From positions 1 to 26,750 of the forward strand of contig JBAMDO010000400.1 of NCBI GenBank assembly GCA_037074765.1: a stretch of 26,750 nucleotides of DNA, in the 5' to 3' direction. Origin of the DNA: Mansonella perstans (taxonomy: Eukaryota > Nematoda > Chromadorea > Rhabditida > Onchocercidae). Positions within the stretch are counted from its first letter, which is position 1. Each line of letters begins with the position of its first letter. Positions 1 to 9,003 of the stretch are shown here, piece after piece. Position numbers and translations under genes: made by a program. The notes beneath the pieces were generated by a model, which made no database searches, had not been told where the DNA came from, and was given only the letters and a program-made list of their open reading frames with translations.

Positions 1-420
1 GTACGGAATTTCTTTCAAGTATATATATACGTCCAGATTATAGAGAGGCTTTGATTTCTGGCACAGCAATTTTCGTTTAGAAAGTAATAGCCCATAAAAC
101 GTTCGATCGGTGAAGTGTAGAAATAATCGCGAGGATTATAGTGGAAAAGTGACTGAAAAAGTTGAATTCATTAAAAGACTGCCGAATTCTTTTAAATTCA
201 GAAAAAGGGAATACCTAAAGACATCATAATCAAAATTTGAAAAGCTTTCGAAAAATCGCACTGCATAATGATGAATTATTCCAAATATGACTAATGATGT
301 AAAGGATATTGTGTCAGTCCTGCTCGCTTAGTGCGAAAGAATGAATTTATTGGTATGACCACCTGATAAATTCAGCTACTGACATGGAACGAAGCAAATT
401 ATCCGCTTGAAATGCCAAAA
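1..420. repeat. partial S-type spacer
   Basis: This is the right-hand part of the short spacer seen complete at 11572-12449 and 15778-16645; position 1 corresponds to about 12030 and 16226. Its first 60 bases are the end of an inverted, diverged copy of the zinc-finger 3' flank. The rest (about 60-420) is AT-rich with no convincing gene. Small A/T-run differences between the three copies break the minus-strand open frames, so I do not call them genes. Confidence 0.8.
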
Positions 421-1105
421 TGTCAGAATACTCATCTTAAGGTTTACCTTTTCCTACAATTCAAGTAAGTGGAAAATGTGTGGCCTCATTTCGAACGATT
501 ATCAATCTGTTTTATCCTTATGAAGTAATTTGAAAAATAAAAATAGACAATATCTACGAAAAGCATTCAAGAGGACTTGTCCATTCCATGTGCTATTGAG
601 CAAGTAAAGTAACAGCAATAATAGTAAAATTAACAACAAAAAAAAATTAGATAACCCACTGGCCCTGTCGCGAATTTCGCGAAACTTCCAATAACTCAAA
701 TTGTAAATAGATGTTAGTAACATTGTAAAGTATTTAACTAAAGTACATTTTTGATTTATTATCACGTTCTTTGTCGATATGTAAATTCACACCCTTTATA
801 TAGCAATAGCTTAAGATATCTGTCTACAACAAAGGTTTTGTATTGTACTTTCAATCTTCTCTCCTACAGTAAGCTAACAAAGCATCGTCTACGGCGTTAT
901 ATTACCATTCAAAGACCCAATGTCTTAAACAATTAATTCCCTCTCTTCACCCAATGTGTGAACGTCAATCTTTCCACCAATAACATCTTGTTTATTCATA
1001 CAAGTACTTTGGTAAATCATCTATGCTCAACCATTATTAATCTCCTCTTTATCATTTTAACGTTAGGATCTTTGTATTAAGCTTTAATCCCGCCTCTTCT
1101 ATGAC

Positions 1106-1113
1106 TATAAATA
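1106..1113 (+). promoter_or_regulatory. LTR TATA box (U3)
   Basis: TATAAATA stands about 30 bp before the expected LTR transcription start and 72 bp before AATAAA. The spacing is identical in all three LTR copies. Confidence 0.6.
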
Positions 1114-1177
1114 GACACTCGATCCACAAACTGTATCCCTTGGTACGTTGTACATTCCTCACTCTGTGGCACGCTTC

Positions 1178-1183
1178 AATAAA
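1178..1183 (+). terminator. LTR polyadenylation signal (R)
   Basis: AATAAA followed by a T-rich stretch. Its distance from the TATA box fits an R region of roughly 60 bp. Confidence 0.55.
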
Positions 1184-1978
1184 GGTTTTATTATCTTACG
1201 ACGAGGTTCTCCGCAACACGATCAACTCAACTCAATACAGCGCTTCCTGACATACCCGCTGGAACAATATTGGCAGACGTCGACCTCTCGGGAGAATTCT
1301 TCACGACAGGCGATCCTGCTGATAGGTTAAAGCGGCTAAAATGACAGCCTCAGTTTATATAGCCTATTAATCGAAATTTTTCAGTAAGTTCGCGAAAGAA
1401 CAGCGTCTCCGCCATAAAATCTGTTATGTCTGCTCCCAAAAGCCATTCCGGAACTCTCTCTAGCGTCTCTTTTTGTTCACTTCTTTTGTTTGCAGTTATA
1501 AATTCGCGACATCAGATTATTATCATCTCAAAATTATCAAATAACCCTATCATTCGTTAACAAATTTTCATTTCGTTAAAAAATATTCATTTAATTTGTT
1601 GATTTTTCATTATATCTTTTATGATACAAATCCTACGGGGTGACACAAACTTTTATCCACAAATTTTTGTTTTTTTAAAATTATTGCTTTTTAAACTGTG
1701 ATGAGTAAAAAACCAAAGTCTCTCTATAATCTGGATATATACATAAAAAAATCTTGTACGTCATTTTTTGCCACCAAAACACGCCTCAGACATTCGATCC
1801 TTTACGCGCATCTGCTATCACGTCGGTAAAAAGATGAATCAACTCCTGACTTTTCTCTACCTTTATTATTGTATTTTATGAGTGCAAACAATTTGAATCG
1901 CTGACAAGCAACACGGATCATAGCTTTACAGATGATCAAAACGGGTAATAAGTGTGCAGTAAATATGAGAGCAGAATT

Positions 1979-1984
1979 TTTATT
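1979..1984 (-). terminator. polyadenylation signal of ZNF1
   Basis: Minus-strand AATAAA about 115 bases after the ZNF1 stop codon. It is conserved at the same spacing downstream of all five zinc-finger copies. Confidence 0.55.
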
Positions 1985-2098
1985 CACTAAAATACGAAAA
2001 ACAATGAAGAAATCCACAAATCCTTCAGTGAGGAAAGCAATAAAAATTCAATGTTTAACAATATAAAAATCACACATAAACATAAAAAAATGTAACAG

Positions 2099-3157
2099 TC
2101 AAAAAATACGCTTATGAATTGTCTCATGGTGTTTCAAATTGCTTGGATCAGGAAAACTATTATTGCATGTCGTACAAAAGTAAGGCCACTCGCCGGCGTG
2201 AATTCTCTTATGGATTTTCAAATTGCCTGACTGAGAAAAACTTTCGTTGCACGTGCTACAAAGGTAAGGCCTCTTGCCGATATGAGTCCTCTTATGCCTT
2301 TCCAAATTGCCTGACTGAGAAAAATTTTTGCTGCATATCTCACAAAGGTAAGGCCTCTCGCCGGTGTGAGTTCTCTTATGGCTTTCCAAAGCGCCTGACT
2401 GAGAAAAACTTTTGTTGCATATCTTACAAAGGTAAGGCCTCTCGCCGGTGTGAGTTCTCTTATGGATTTTCAAATTGCCTGACTGAGAAAAACTTTCGTT
2501 GCACGTGCTACAAAGGTAAGGCCTCTTGCCGATATGAGTCCTCTTATGCCTTTCCAAAGTGCCTGACCGAGAAAAACTTTCGTTGCATATCTCACAAAAG
2601 TAAGGCTTCTCTCCGGTATGAGTTCTCTCATGGATTTTCAAATTGCCTGACTGAGAAAAACTTTTGTTGCATGTCTTACAACAGTAGAGCTTCTCACCGT
2701 TAGTTTTCTTGTGGTGGTTTACTTTCTTCTGGGGTATCTTATAAGAATTTTCCCTCCTACCTTTTTGTTCAGCACTCGTTTTTTGGATTGTTGAATTCAT
2801 TTCGTTCAGTCCCATTGCTCTTACATTTATCTCTTCCGGTGATAAGATTCTTATTGCTGATTCGGGCCTCTCCATTTTATTTATTTCTTCCATCTCCCGC
2901 TTCTTCCACAGCTTTTCAACTATCTCATCGATTGATATGTTCCGGAGTAATTTCCCATTTGATAAAATTGACGATTTTGCTTTTTCCGGTTGTGCTTCCT
3001 GAAATGATAGAAATTATCAATTTCGCATTCCGTCAAAATTTTGAAATTTTCAGAAAATCGTAGTGCTATGTCGTATTATTTAAGCATCAAATAAACTTAC
3101 AATGTTTTGAATATTGCCAAGTTGGAGGAAGACGAAGAAGAAATAAATGAAATGCAT
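2099..3157 (-). CDS. ZNF1: seven-finger C2H2 zinc-finger protein with signal-peptide-like first exon
   Basis: Two exons are modelled: 3157-3101 and 2998-2099, with a 102-base intron (GTAAGT donor, ATTTCAG acceptor, phase 0), giving 318 residues. Residues 1-19 (MHFIYFFFVFLQLGNIQNI) are strongly hydrophobic. Residues 20-123 are charged and low in hydrophobics, with basic patches. Seven tandem C2H2 fingers follow (about 124-314), each C-x2-C-x12-H-x3-H with TGEKP/TGERP-type linkers; two linkers read IGKRP and one AGEWP. C2H2 arrays with such linkers normally bind DNA in the nucleus, so an export signal is unexpected. Fingers 2-3 and 5-6 are near duplicates. The start at 3157 was chosen because it lies 53 bases after a strong acceptor and makes the hydrophobic exon continuous with the finger exon. 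A 264-residue protein starting at 2893, without the hydrophobic exon, is the alternative. The zinc-finger identity is sure; exon 1 is a prediction. Confidence 0.82.
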
Positions 3158-3473
3158 ATCGATGAAGGTGATTTCTCTGTGAATTCCGAAAAATGGAGAA
3201 TTTTCTTCCGCTGAAATGATAACAGTTGTACACGCTAATCGAACTGATTGCAATCGTTGCAAAGCGAAGTTTGCGCAAATTGCATAGACAAGGAATTTGA
3301 TAGAAAAATAATTTTATTAGAAAGAAGAGTGCTTATTTGCATATTTATAATGAAATTCCAACATTTCCTACAGAAATGAATGAAATAGACTGAATGAATT
3401 TGTTGACGAAAATTTGACAGATACCACTGAATTACTTCTGTTAGGAATTGTTAATGAATGTATTTATAAATGA
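3095..3473 (+). pseudogene. cryptic degraded coding sequence antisense to ZNF1 exon 1
   Basis: Read on the plus strand, this stretch gives a chain of coding-like pieces. The first frame is acidic (KLEEDEEEINEMHIDEGDF) and ends at TGA 3212. It is overlapped by a second frame with a C-x2-C pair (DCNRCKAKFAQ) ending at TAG 3285. In the second frame, a tail beginning MNEIELNEFVDEN and ending NECIYK runs to TGA 3471. In this copy the tail is broken by an A-run change near 3303 and a one-base loss near 3393; the equivalent at 11098-11283 is open. The family is not recognised. It may be an old gene overwritten by the zinc-finger promoter, or a chance result of AT-rich sequence. Confidence 0.35.
3211..3222 (-). 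promoter_or_regulatory. 3' splice acceptor before ZNF1 start (possible trans-splice site)
   Basis: Minus-strand TTATCATTTCAG lies 53 bases upstream of the proposed ATG at 3157 and nearly matches the acceptor of the ZNF1 intron (CTATCATTTCAG). In nematodes such an acceptor just upstream of the first exon usually receives a spliced leader. A 5' UTR intron is the alternative. Confidence 0.5.
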
Positions 3474-4245
3474 ACATTCAAATGGGAGTATATATATTGT
3501 GTATTGTTAATTCACGTCCTTTTATAATAATATAATAACTATAAATTTTTAATCCTTTATACTGAATGATTTCATTTCATTTCGCCATATTGCATTGCTA
3601 AAAATAATTTATGCACAGCAGCTTTAACATTTTTTGTACAATTTTATTTCAATTCATATTGAGATGATATTATTGAGAAGAAAAAAAAAGATTTCAAACA
3701 CTAAAAAAAAAGATTTCAAACATTTGATTTTTTGCTTTGTGATATTTATGCGTTTATGATTTGTATGCTACGATCAATTAGTTAATTATTCGGATAACGA
3801 ACTGATTGCTATATCCGCTTGCCAATCTGTGAGTGGATAAGTTAATTACTAAGAAATGGTATTTAATTAATTGAGATGCACCTTAAGTATTTCCCACAAA
3901 ATATAATTTGGTCGGTTGATAAGTTAAATAATTATTACGGTCAACGAACGGATGGTTAACTCTTTCAAAAATCCATCTATCAATCAATCACAATGGTTGA
4001 CGATTTTATAGGCCACTAAAAAAAAAATATCGCATCGTGCATTGCATTCCTCCACGATATTTCTTAGTCAACATTCTTCTCGTTTTCCGCGATATTCCAT
4101 AATTATCACCAGTGAAATCACGAACACATGTTAGATGAATATAATGCAAAGAATGTTCAATTTTACCTCTATTTATACTGCAAATTGTTTTATTTTTCTT
4201 TATTTATCATTTTATTGTAAAATGAACCCAGTTTGCATGCTCCCG

Positions 4246-4366
4246 GGACTAATAATAAAAAATTAATAATAAAAAACTAAAAGAACAATAAATAATAAAA
4301 AAGTAATAAAATAGTAAAGAATGCCTTCTACTGGTCAATAGATACTCTTGAAAAAAAAAAAAAAAA
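4246..4366 (+). repeat. AAT-rich low-complexity tract and poly(A)
   Basis: Degenerate AATAAT/AATAAA repeats run from about 4246 to 4318, and 16 A residues occupy 4351-4366. The second L copy has 17 A at the equivalent place, so the run is length-variable. Confidence 0.7.
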
Positions 4367-4370
4367 GATT

Positions 4371-6055
4371 TTATAATTCGATATCACCAGTTATGCTAAA
4401 CCAGGCATTCATACACCGAAAAATTATTCTCCTCATCAGACATTTCCTCGCTTTCATACCCACTGGGATTTTAAAAGGAACCTGCTTCGCGCATTCACTG
4501 GATGGAGGAGTGGAACAAGCAGTGATATGTGAGAATGCTAAATGATATCACTGACCTGAAACAAAATTCACTTTAAGAAAACTATCAGATTGACTTATGA
4601 ACGTTTTTTTTTTAACCATTCAATTCAAATTTCTCTTTTTGCTTTCACAATTAATTTCATGAATTTTCAAAGACTTCTCACCTGGATGAAGAAACAATTA
4701 GCGTCCTATTCTCTTCCCACAAGATCCAATCTGCTGCGCTTTGCCTGCCTTTCGTTTATTAAGGCTGCACATACCCTCACACACCAATTGAGGGCATGAA
4801 GTTCTAATGCCGCAGTTTTCTGTATAGCCGTAAATTCAGGTGGCAGCACAAGGTTGTGCCGACATCGGGCCCAAAAACCTAGAACATGCATAATTAATAG
4901 GACTCGTATTTTTGAGATCAAATCAAATGTTTAAGTTACAGTATCGTTTTAAAGTACTTACCACCTTGTTTGTGCATCCTCGAGGCGTGAATGGGTCATC
5001 CTTTTAACGTTCCAAATTGCCTATTAAAGATACCACACACTGAAAATAAAATGATTAGAAAATATAGTTTCCCAAACTGCTTATTAAAATTCGATACGGA
5101 AATTTTTGTTACTTTGTTTTATCATAAAGGAAGAATGGTTTCATTGTTGAATATATTTCATTGATGAGACCAAATTACACATGATCATTTCGAATGTTAT
5201 TAAAATTATAATTGCCAATGTTGCTAATTTCTTCTTCCTGGATCATCGTGTGTGGCTGTATCTACGGCACTTGCAATTCCCTCCGGAACTGCTCCGGAAG
5301 ATCCCCTAAATCTGTGAGATAATTTGGTTCCGGTGTTGCTGCAGCCAGTGTTGCCCGAGTAGTGGGAACCGGGATGGTTATGGTCTTTGATCGTCTAAAT
5401 TAGGCTTGGATTATGTATAAATTATTATTCACTTCAAGCAACAAGTAAAGTTATACACTGCTACTTTGCTAAAGATTAAGACTTACAGAACGAGTTCGCG
5501 GATCGTATTTCCGGTTCGCTATTGCTACTCGTCTCCATATTCGGTGCTATCGGCATCTCAGATTCGTCTTCCTCGTTTGGCAAAGATGACCATTCTGCCC
5601 CGATTGGCCAGTTCTCAACCCCTTCATCATCTCGGGCAGAGGAATCAATTCTGCCTCTTCCTCGTTATATTCCGGTTCCTGAAGTTACGATTTCTCCCCC
5701 ATTTATGAAGTGTTTCTGAAGTGCCGGTTCCTCTTCGGGCATTTTGCCCTCTCATTTCCTCCGACTTACTCTCCGCCTCCTTCAAACGGCTTAAGTGCAA
5801 AGTTTCAAACTGAAAGGACTACATTTTAAATCTAGCTTTAAATTTGTAAAACATACTGTAACTCTTACTTCTCACAGCAACAAATTCATAAAACCAAAAA
5901 AAAAGAAAAGAAAAATGAAGTATATACCTCCACCGTTTCCATAATAAATTCCTGTGATGCACGAAGCATTACAGGCTCTCTTTTCAAATAATCCAAAACA
6001 TCGGAAATGTATGGATTTTGTGCCTTGAGAGCATTCATTTCGCGGAATTCTCGAA
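4371..6055 (-). pseudogene. exon remnants of an unrecognised multi-exon gene (L spacer 1)
   Basis: Minus-strand exon-like blocks, 5' to 3', are 6055-5928, 5809-5487, 5394-5262, 5039-4962, 4878-4706 and 4537-4371. The first has an ACACAG acceptor and a GTATAT donor and encodes 42 open codons including MNALKAQNPYISDVLDYLK. The second begins FETLHLSRLKEAESKSEE, then needs several frame changes through acidic text. The third contains TPEPNYLTDLGDLPEQF and ends at TAG 5262. The fourth has an in-frame TGA before MHKQGG and joins the fifth (FWARCRHNLVLPPEF). The last ends GDIEL-stop. A codon in the first exon differs from the second L copy only synonymously, which supports that frame. The stop and most frame breaks are shared with copy 2, so decay preceded the duplication. 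Whether all blocks belong to one gene is inference, and I do not recognise the family. In the second block the opposite strand is also open. Confidence 0.45.
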
Positions 6056-6660
6056 CTGTGTAAATATCCGCTCATATAAAAAAGAAGAAAAAACGAGAAC
6101 AAGTAAGGATGGATTCATTATTTACTAAAGGTAAAATAAAGCGCAATAATATATTTGCACATTTAAGATTAGCCATAACATTTATTTATTATACAATACG
6201 AAGCATTAAAAATCTTATTTTTTCTCTTATCTCATCCCTACTCGTAATTAAACAATAACCATGCAATAATTAATATTATGGATTATATCGGGAACTGAGC
6301 TTTCGGCCGACATTTTGCAAAATCAGCAAATTTACCAGATTTAAACCAAGTATTAAAAAGCGCATGATTTTTTTGACAGTGAAACAACGCGAAATTTTAC
6401 TTCTAACTCACATAGAATCAGCCATAATACTATTAGCTATATGTATCAAACATCAAACACCCTAAACTTTTATAGAATTTTGTTATTTGACAGTCAAAAA
6501 TCAGAATAAATAAAAGTTCGACAGTTAGAATAACTCAGGTCATTAGATAGATCTATCATATGAACTGCTAAAGCATTTTCTCTGCCTAGTGAGCGTTAAT
6601 TACGTTCCTATATATGCATCAGAAGGTCATTAGATAGAAGGCTTTTAGCTTTATTGTATC
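6056..6660. other. AT-rich stretch without recognisable gene
   Basis: I see no convincing exon, RNA gene or repeat here. The sequence is nearly identical to its counterpart in the second L spacer, so it was copied with the unit. Confidence 0.5.
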
Positions 6661-6664
6661 AGCC

Positions 6665-6768
6665 ATGAAACATCTCACCTTCATCTCATCATCAGTATTT
6701 TAGCTTCTGCATCGTCACAATCTCCTGCGATAACAGTATCACGTAGGGAATATTGCCCCTATTGTGGA
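6665..6768 (+). pseudogene. possible first exon of a small secreted protein (L spacer 1)
   Basis: A plus-strand frame reads HETSHLHLIISILASASS and then SPAITVSRREYCPYCG, ending exactly at a GTAAGT donor (6769). The hydrophobic run followed by small residues looks like a signal peptide. The only nearby ATG (6665) is one frame off and meets a stop within the hydrophobic segment, so the exon is broken or is entered from an upstream acceptor. A splice acceptor (CATCATCAG) at 6695 could instead start the exon there. No downstream exon joins it cleanly. The second L copy is the same at 22531-22634. Family not recognised. Confidence 0.3.
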
Positions 6769-7025
6769 GTAAGTTCAATTCAATTTTTCCCCTAAGTTTT
6801 TATCCTTTCATCATTAGCATAATTTGACTTAACCTTATCATTTACTCATAGGGACACCTCTACTTATTGGCATATTTCAGTTTACATAGCATAAAATATC
6901 ATCATTTAATACTAATCATTTTCACAACTTACTATTAATAACTACTATTTCTTTACTAATTCTATCTATTATCTTGACTGAAAAATGTAAGTGAATTTCT
7001 GGATACTCCCTTTAATCTTCCACAG

Positions 7026-7134
7026 AATGATATTGCGACGATCAATTGACTGCGAACTTCACGCTGTACGAAATAATAGTCTATACAAAATTTATATAAG
7101 GATACAACTCAAATTGAAAAAACGGAAATCTTGA
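7026..7134 (+). other. candidate terminal exon (L spacer 1)
   Basis: After a CTTCCACAG acceptor, the plus strand is open for 35 codons from ATG 7027 (MILRRSIDCELHAV...) to TGA 7132. The basic end (KLKKRKS) and single Cys could belong with the exon ending at 6768, but the phases do not fit directly and the intervening exon is unclear. This is weak evidence based on open frame and splice site only. Confidence 0.22.
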
Positions 7135-7570
7135 TAAAATTCACTTTTTCTGTCCAGTATATAAAAATTATTTTGTTGATTAGCATGCCAAACTACTATT
7201 CCAAATAAGGCAATACTTCGCAGTTTTTTAACATATTGATTGTTTTTTATATATTGACTGCATCTTAGATAATGCCATAGTAGCATTGTAAATGATAACA
7301 TGCGACACTTGAAATAATGCAAAGCTCTACACTTTGTCACTGTCTTGAAAAGGGATTATTTATATGAATTGGATTCATAAATCTTGGGGAAAGAAGTTTT
7401 GAAAAATGTGTTCTGTTATGCGTCCAAAGCGAAATATAATCTTTTTTTATTATATTTAGCAAAATTTTGAAGTTAAAAATTTCTCTAAATATCAGCATCT
7501 TTAAATTTCAGAATTTCAGAAAATTCCTAAATTAAGGATGGTACAAACAAAATAAATTTAAATTCAAAAT

Positions 7571-7814
7571 GTGGTATCTGTGTTGCTCATAATCTGCGGG
7601 GATGACAGCAAATCGTTCAGAAAGAAGAGCGTAGAGAAGAATGACAGAAAGAGGAAGAAAGAAAGTATTAAGGTTAGTGTTTTTTTTTAAGTCTAAATTG
7701 CACATTTCGGCTCAAGCAAAAAATAAGCCTTCCACGCAAAATGGTGCTCCTGATCTGCCACTCTGCAACAAGATCCGTTCACCAATCAACTCAGAAATAG
7801 TTTATCTGTATTAA
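7571..7814 (+). pseudogene. remnant of a small protein gene with hydrophobic N-terminus (L spacer 1)
   Basis: A plus-strand frame starts VVSVLLIICGDDSKSF, continues through a Lys/Arg/Glu-rich segment (KNDRKRKKESIK) and, after a T-run, resumes as KLHISAQAKNKPSTQNGAP to TAA 7812. Here the run has nine T and breaks the frame. In the second L copy it has eight T and stays open, but a later A-run is one shorter and breaks there instead. An ATG at 7569 is one frame off. The pattern suggests a gene of about 80 codons, either decayed or mis-assembled at homopolymers. Function unknown. Confidence 0.33.
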
Positions 7815-8552
7815 TAATTGATGTCCACAACCTTGTATTTTCTGTGCTCGTAAGAGGAATCATTTTCCCAAAGTTCGAAGTTGGAATTACCACTAACAAA
7901 ATTAAACAAAATGTCAAGAAAGCCAAAAAATTTCGTAAAATTTTACTATAAATTTATGTTATAAAAATCATGAAGTAATTTCATATTATAACATTACTTC
8001 ATAATGATTCCGCAATTCAAAAACGTTTGCTAGATATAGCTTATAAATGATTTTAAACATATTTGATGATTTCAATTTTTTATTCGTCGAAATTACAAAA
8101 AAAAATCATATTCATTAAAATTTATCCCTGCACTTCCTCCCACTGAGAGATTGAAAAGGTAGCACAGTGCGAATTAGAAACTTCAGTTACTTTTTTTTAA
8201 AACAGCCTTTAATTGATCTGGAGTATTATATAGTGAAATATGAAAGAATTCAGATAATCATTAAAATGTTAACTATTATTTTGGTGCTGAGCTGCAAAAA
8301 CTACTAGTAAGAATAAGAGTTATAATGTTGTCAAATGAAAATGTACAGATTTAAAACACATCATTTTCGTTTTCAATACTTAAATGATGAATTCATGATT
8401 TAAAATTGTTTGCATTACAAAATACGGAAGTTTTACATAAATATGAGCATTTTTCTCATCTTTTAATAAAAGAAACAATATGAAATCTCATACTAAATTA
8501 AATTGTTACATTTATATACATCATATTTGGAAATGATCAATAAAACAACTAC
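7815..8552. other. AT-rich stretch without recognisable gene
   Basis: Apart from a short hairpin at 7970-8002 I see no supported feature here. Confidence 0.45.
7970..8002. repeat. perfect 10-bp hairpin
   Basis: ATGAAGTAAT and its exact reverse complement are separated by 13 bases. It is conserved in the second L copy at 23827-23859. It could be the centre of a decayed palindromic element; no function is evident. Confidence 0.5.
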
Positions 8553-9003
8553 TTAAGATTTATTGTCAATCCGTTTAATAAGCGCTTCAATTGCACGACC
8601 TCTCAGCTCCAATTCCAACATGTGAAGTCTCGCGAAGTACGTTCCTATTCAAAAAAAAAAAATTAAAAATGAAAAACTTACTAGAAAATAGTTAAAAAAT
8701 GGAAAAAGTGAAAAAAGAAAACAAAAAGGAAAAGAAAAGAAGGGAAAAAATACAAAAAAAAAGAAAAATAGAAAGAAAATGAGAAAAATGGAAAAAAGGA
8801 AAAGACAAGAAAAGAAAATGAGGAACGGAAAAAAAGAAAAAATGAAATAAAAAAAGATAAAAAAAGTTAAAAAAAATCGAAATTAGAATATAAAAAAAAT
8901 TTTTGTTGCTTGAAATAACTTTTAATGCTAGAACAATTAAATTCAAAGTTTGGGAGAAGAAAGTAAAGATAATGTTTTTATGCTTGTGCTTACCATGCCT
9001 CAT
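8553..9003 (-). CDS. candidate two-exon 33-residue gene (L spacer 1)
   Basis: Minus-strand exon 1 (from an acceptor at 9030, ATG 9003-9001) reads MRHG up to a GTAAGC donor. Exon 2 (8644-8553), after a long T-rich tract and GAATAG acceptor, continues in phase as TYFARLHM, then LELELRGRAIEALIKRID, and stops at TAA 8553. AATAAA overlaps the end of the frame. The helical, Leu/Glu/Arg-rich peptide looks coding, but 33 residues is very short, so this may be a terminal remnant of a larger gene. No homologue recognised. Confidence 0.3.
8651..8890 (+). repeat. A-rich polypurine tract
   Basis: This is almost pure A/G sequence of the form (A)n-GAAAAG. On the minus strand it is an extended polypyrimidine tract directly upstream of the acceptor at 8645, within the proposed intron of the small gene. 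Open frames through it are low-complexity artefacts. Confidence 0.75.

Larger units (their letters stand above)
666..1308 (+). mobile_element. solo LTR of an LTR retrotransposon, copy 1
   Basis: The element is 643 bp, starts TGTCG and ends CGACA, so it has TG...CA ends and a 5-bp terminal inverted repeat. A TATA box (TATAAATA, 1106-1113) is followed 72 bp later by AATAAA (1178-1183), which is the U3-R-U5 order expected of an LTR on the plus strand. No internal gag or pol lies beside it, so it is a solo LTR. The empty site exists in the L-type flank (about 9421-9427), where the flanking sequences join directly. GGC occurs on both sides and may be the remnant of an imperfect target-site duplication. 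The first bases form a perfect 7-bp inverted repeat around one T (TCGCGAA-T-TTCGCGA). The superfamily cannot be told from the LTR alone. Open frames inside it are not genes. Confidence 0.8.

Noticed and set aside
502..765. Minus-strand Leu-rich frame resembling a membrane segment
   Set aside because: It arises from AAT/AAC-rich low-complexity sequence across the LTR boundary, and its ends differ between copies.
751..1330. Short plus-strand frames at 751-936 and 1148-1330 and their copies
   Set aside because: They lie in the solo LTR and show no domain. They are explained by the repeat element.
2119..2703. Plus-strand frame of 194 codons through the finger array of ZNF1, with similar ones at 14146-14583 and 26107-26355
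   Set aside because: It is the antisense of the repeated finger codons and repeats in step with them. The minus strand has full C2H2 fingers, so the plus frame is a shadow.
7092..7340. Minus-strand frame of 82 codons, repeated at 22958-23206
   Set aside because: No splice signals, domain or codon-level support. Its identity between copies only reflects the recent duplication.
8692..9003. Phe/Ser-rich minus-strand frame of about 100 codons
   Set aside because: It reads through an A/G-rich tract and changes length with run length in the second copy. Only the first codons (MRHG) are kept, as exon 1 of the small gene candidate.
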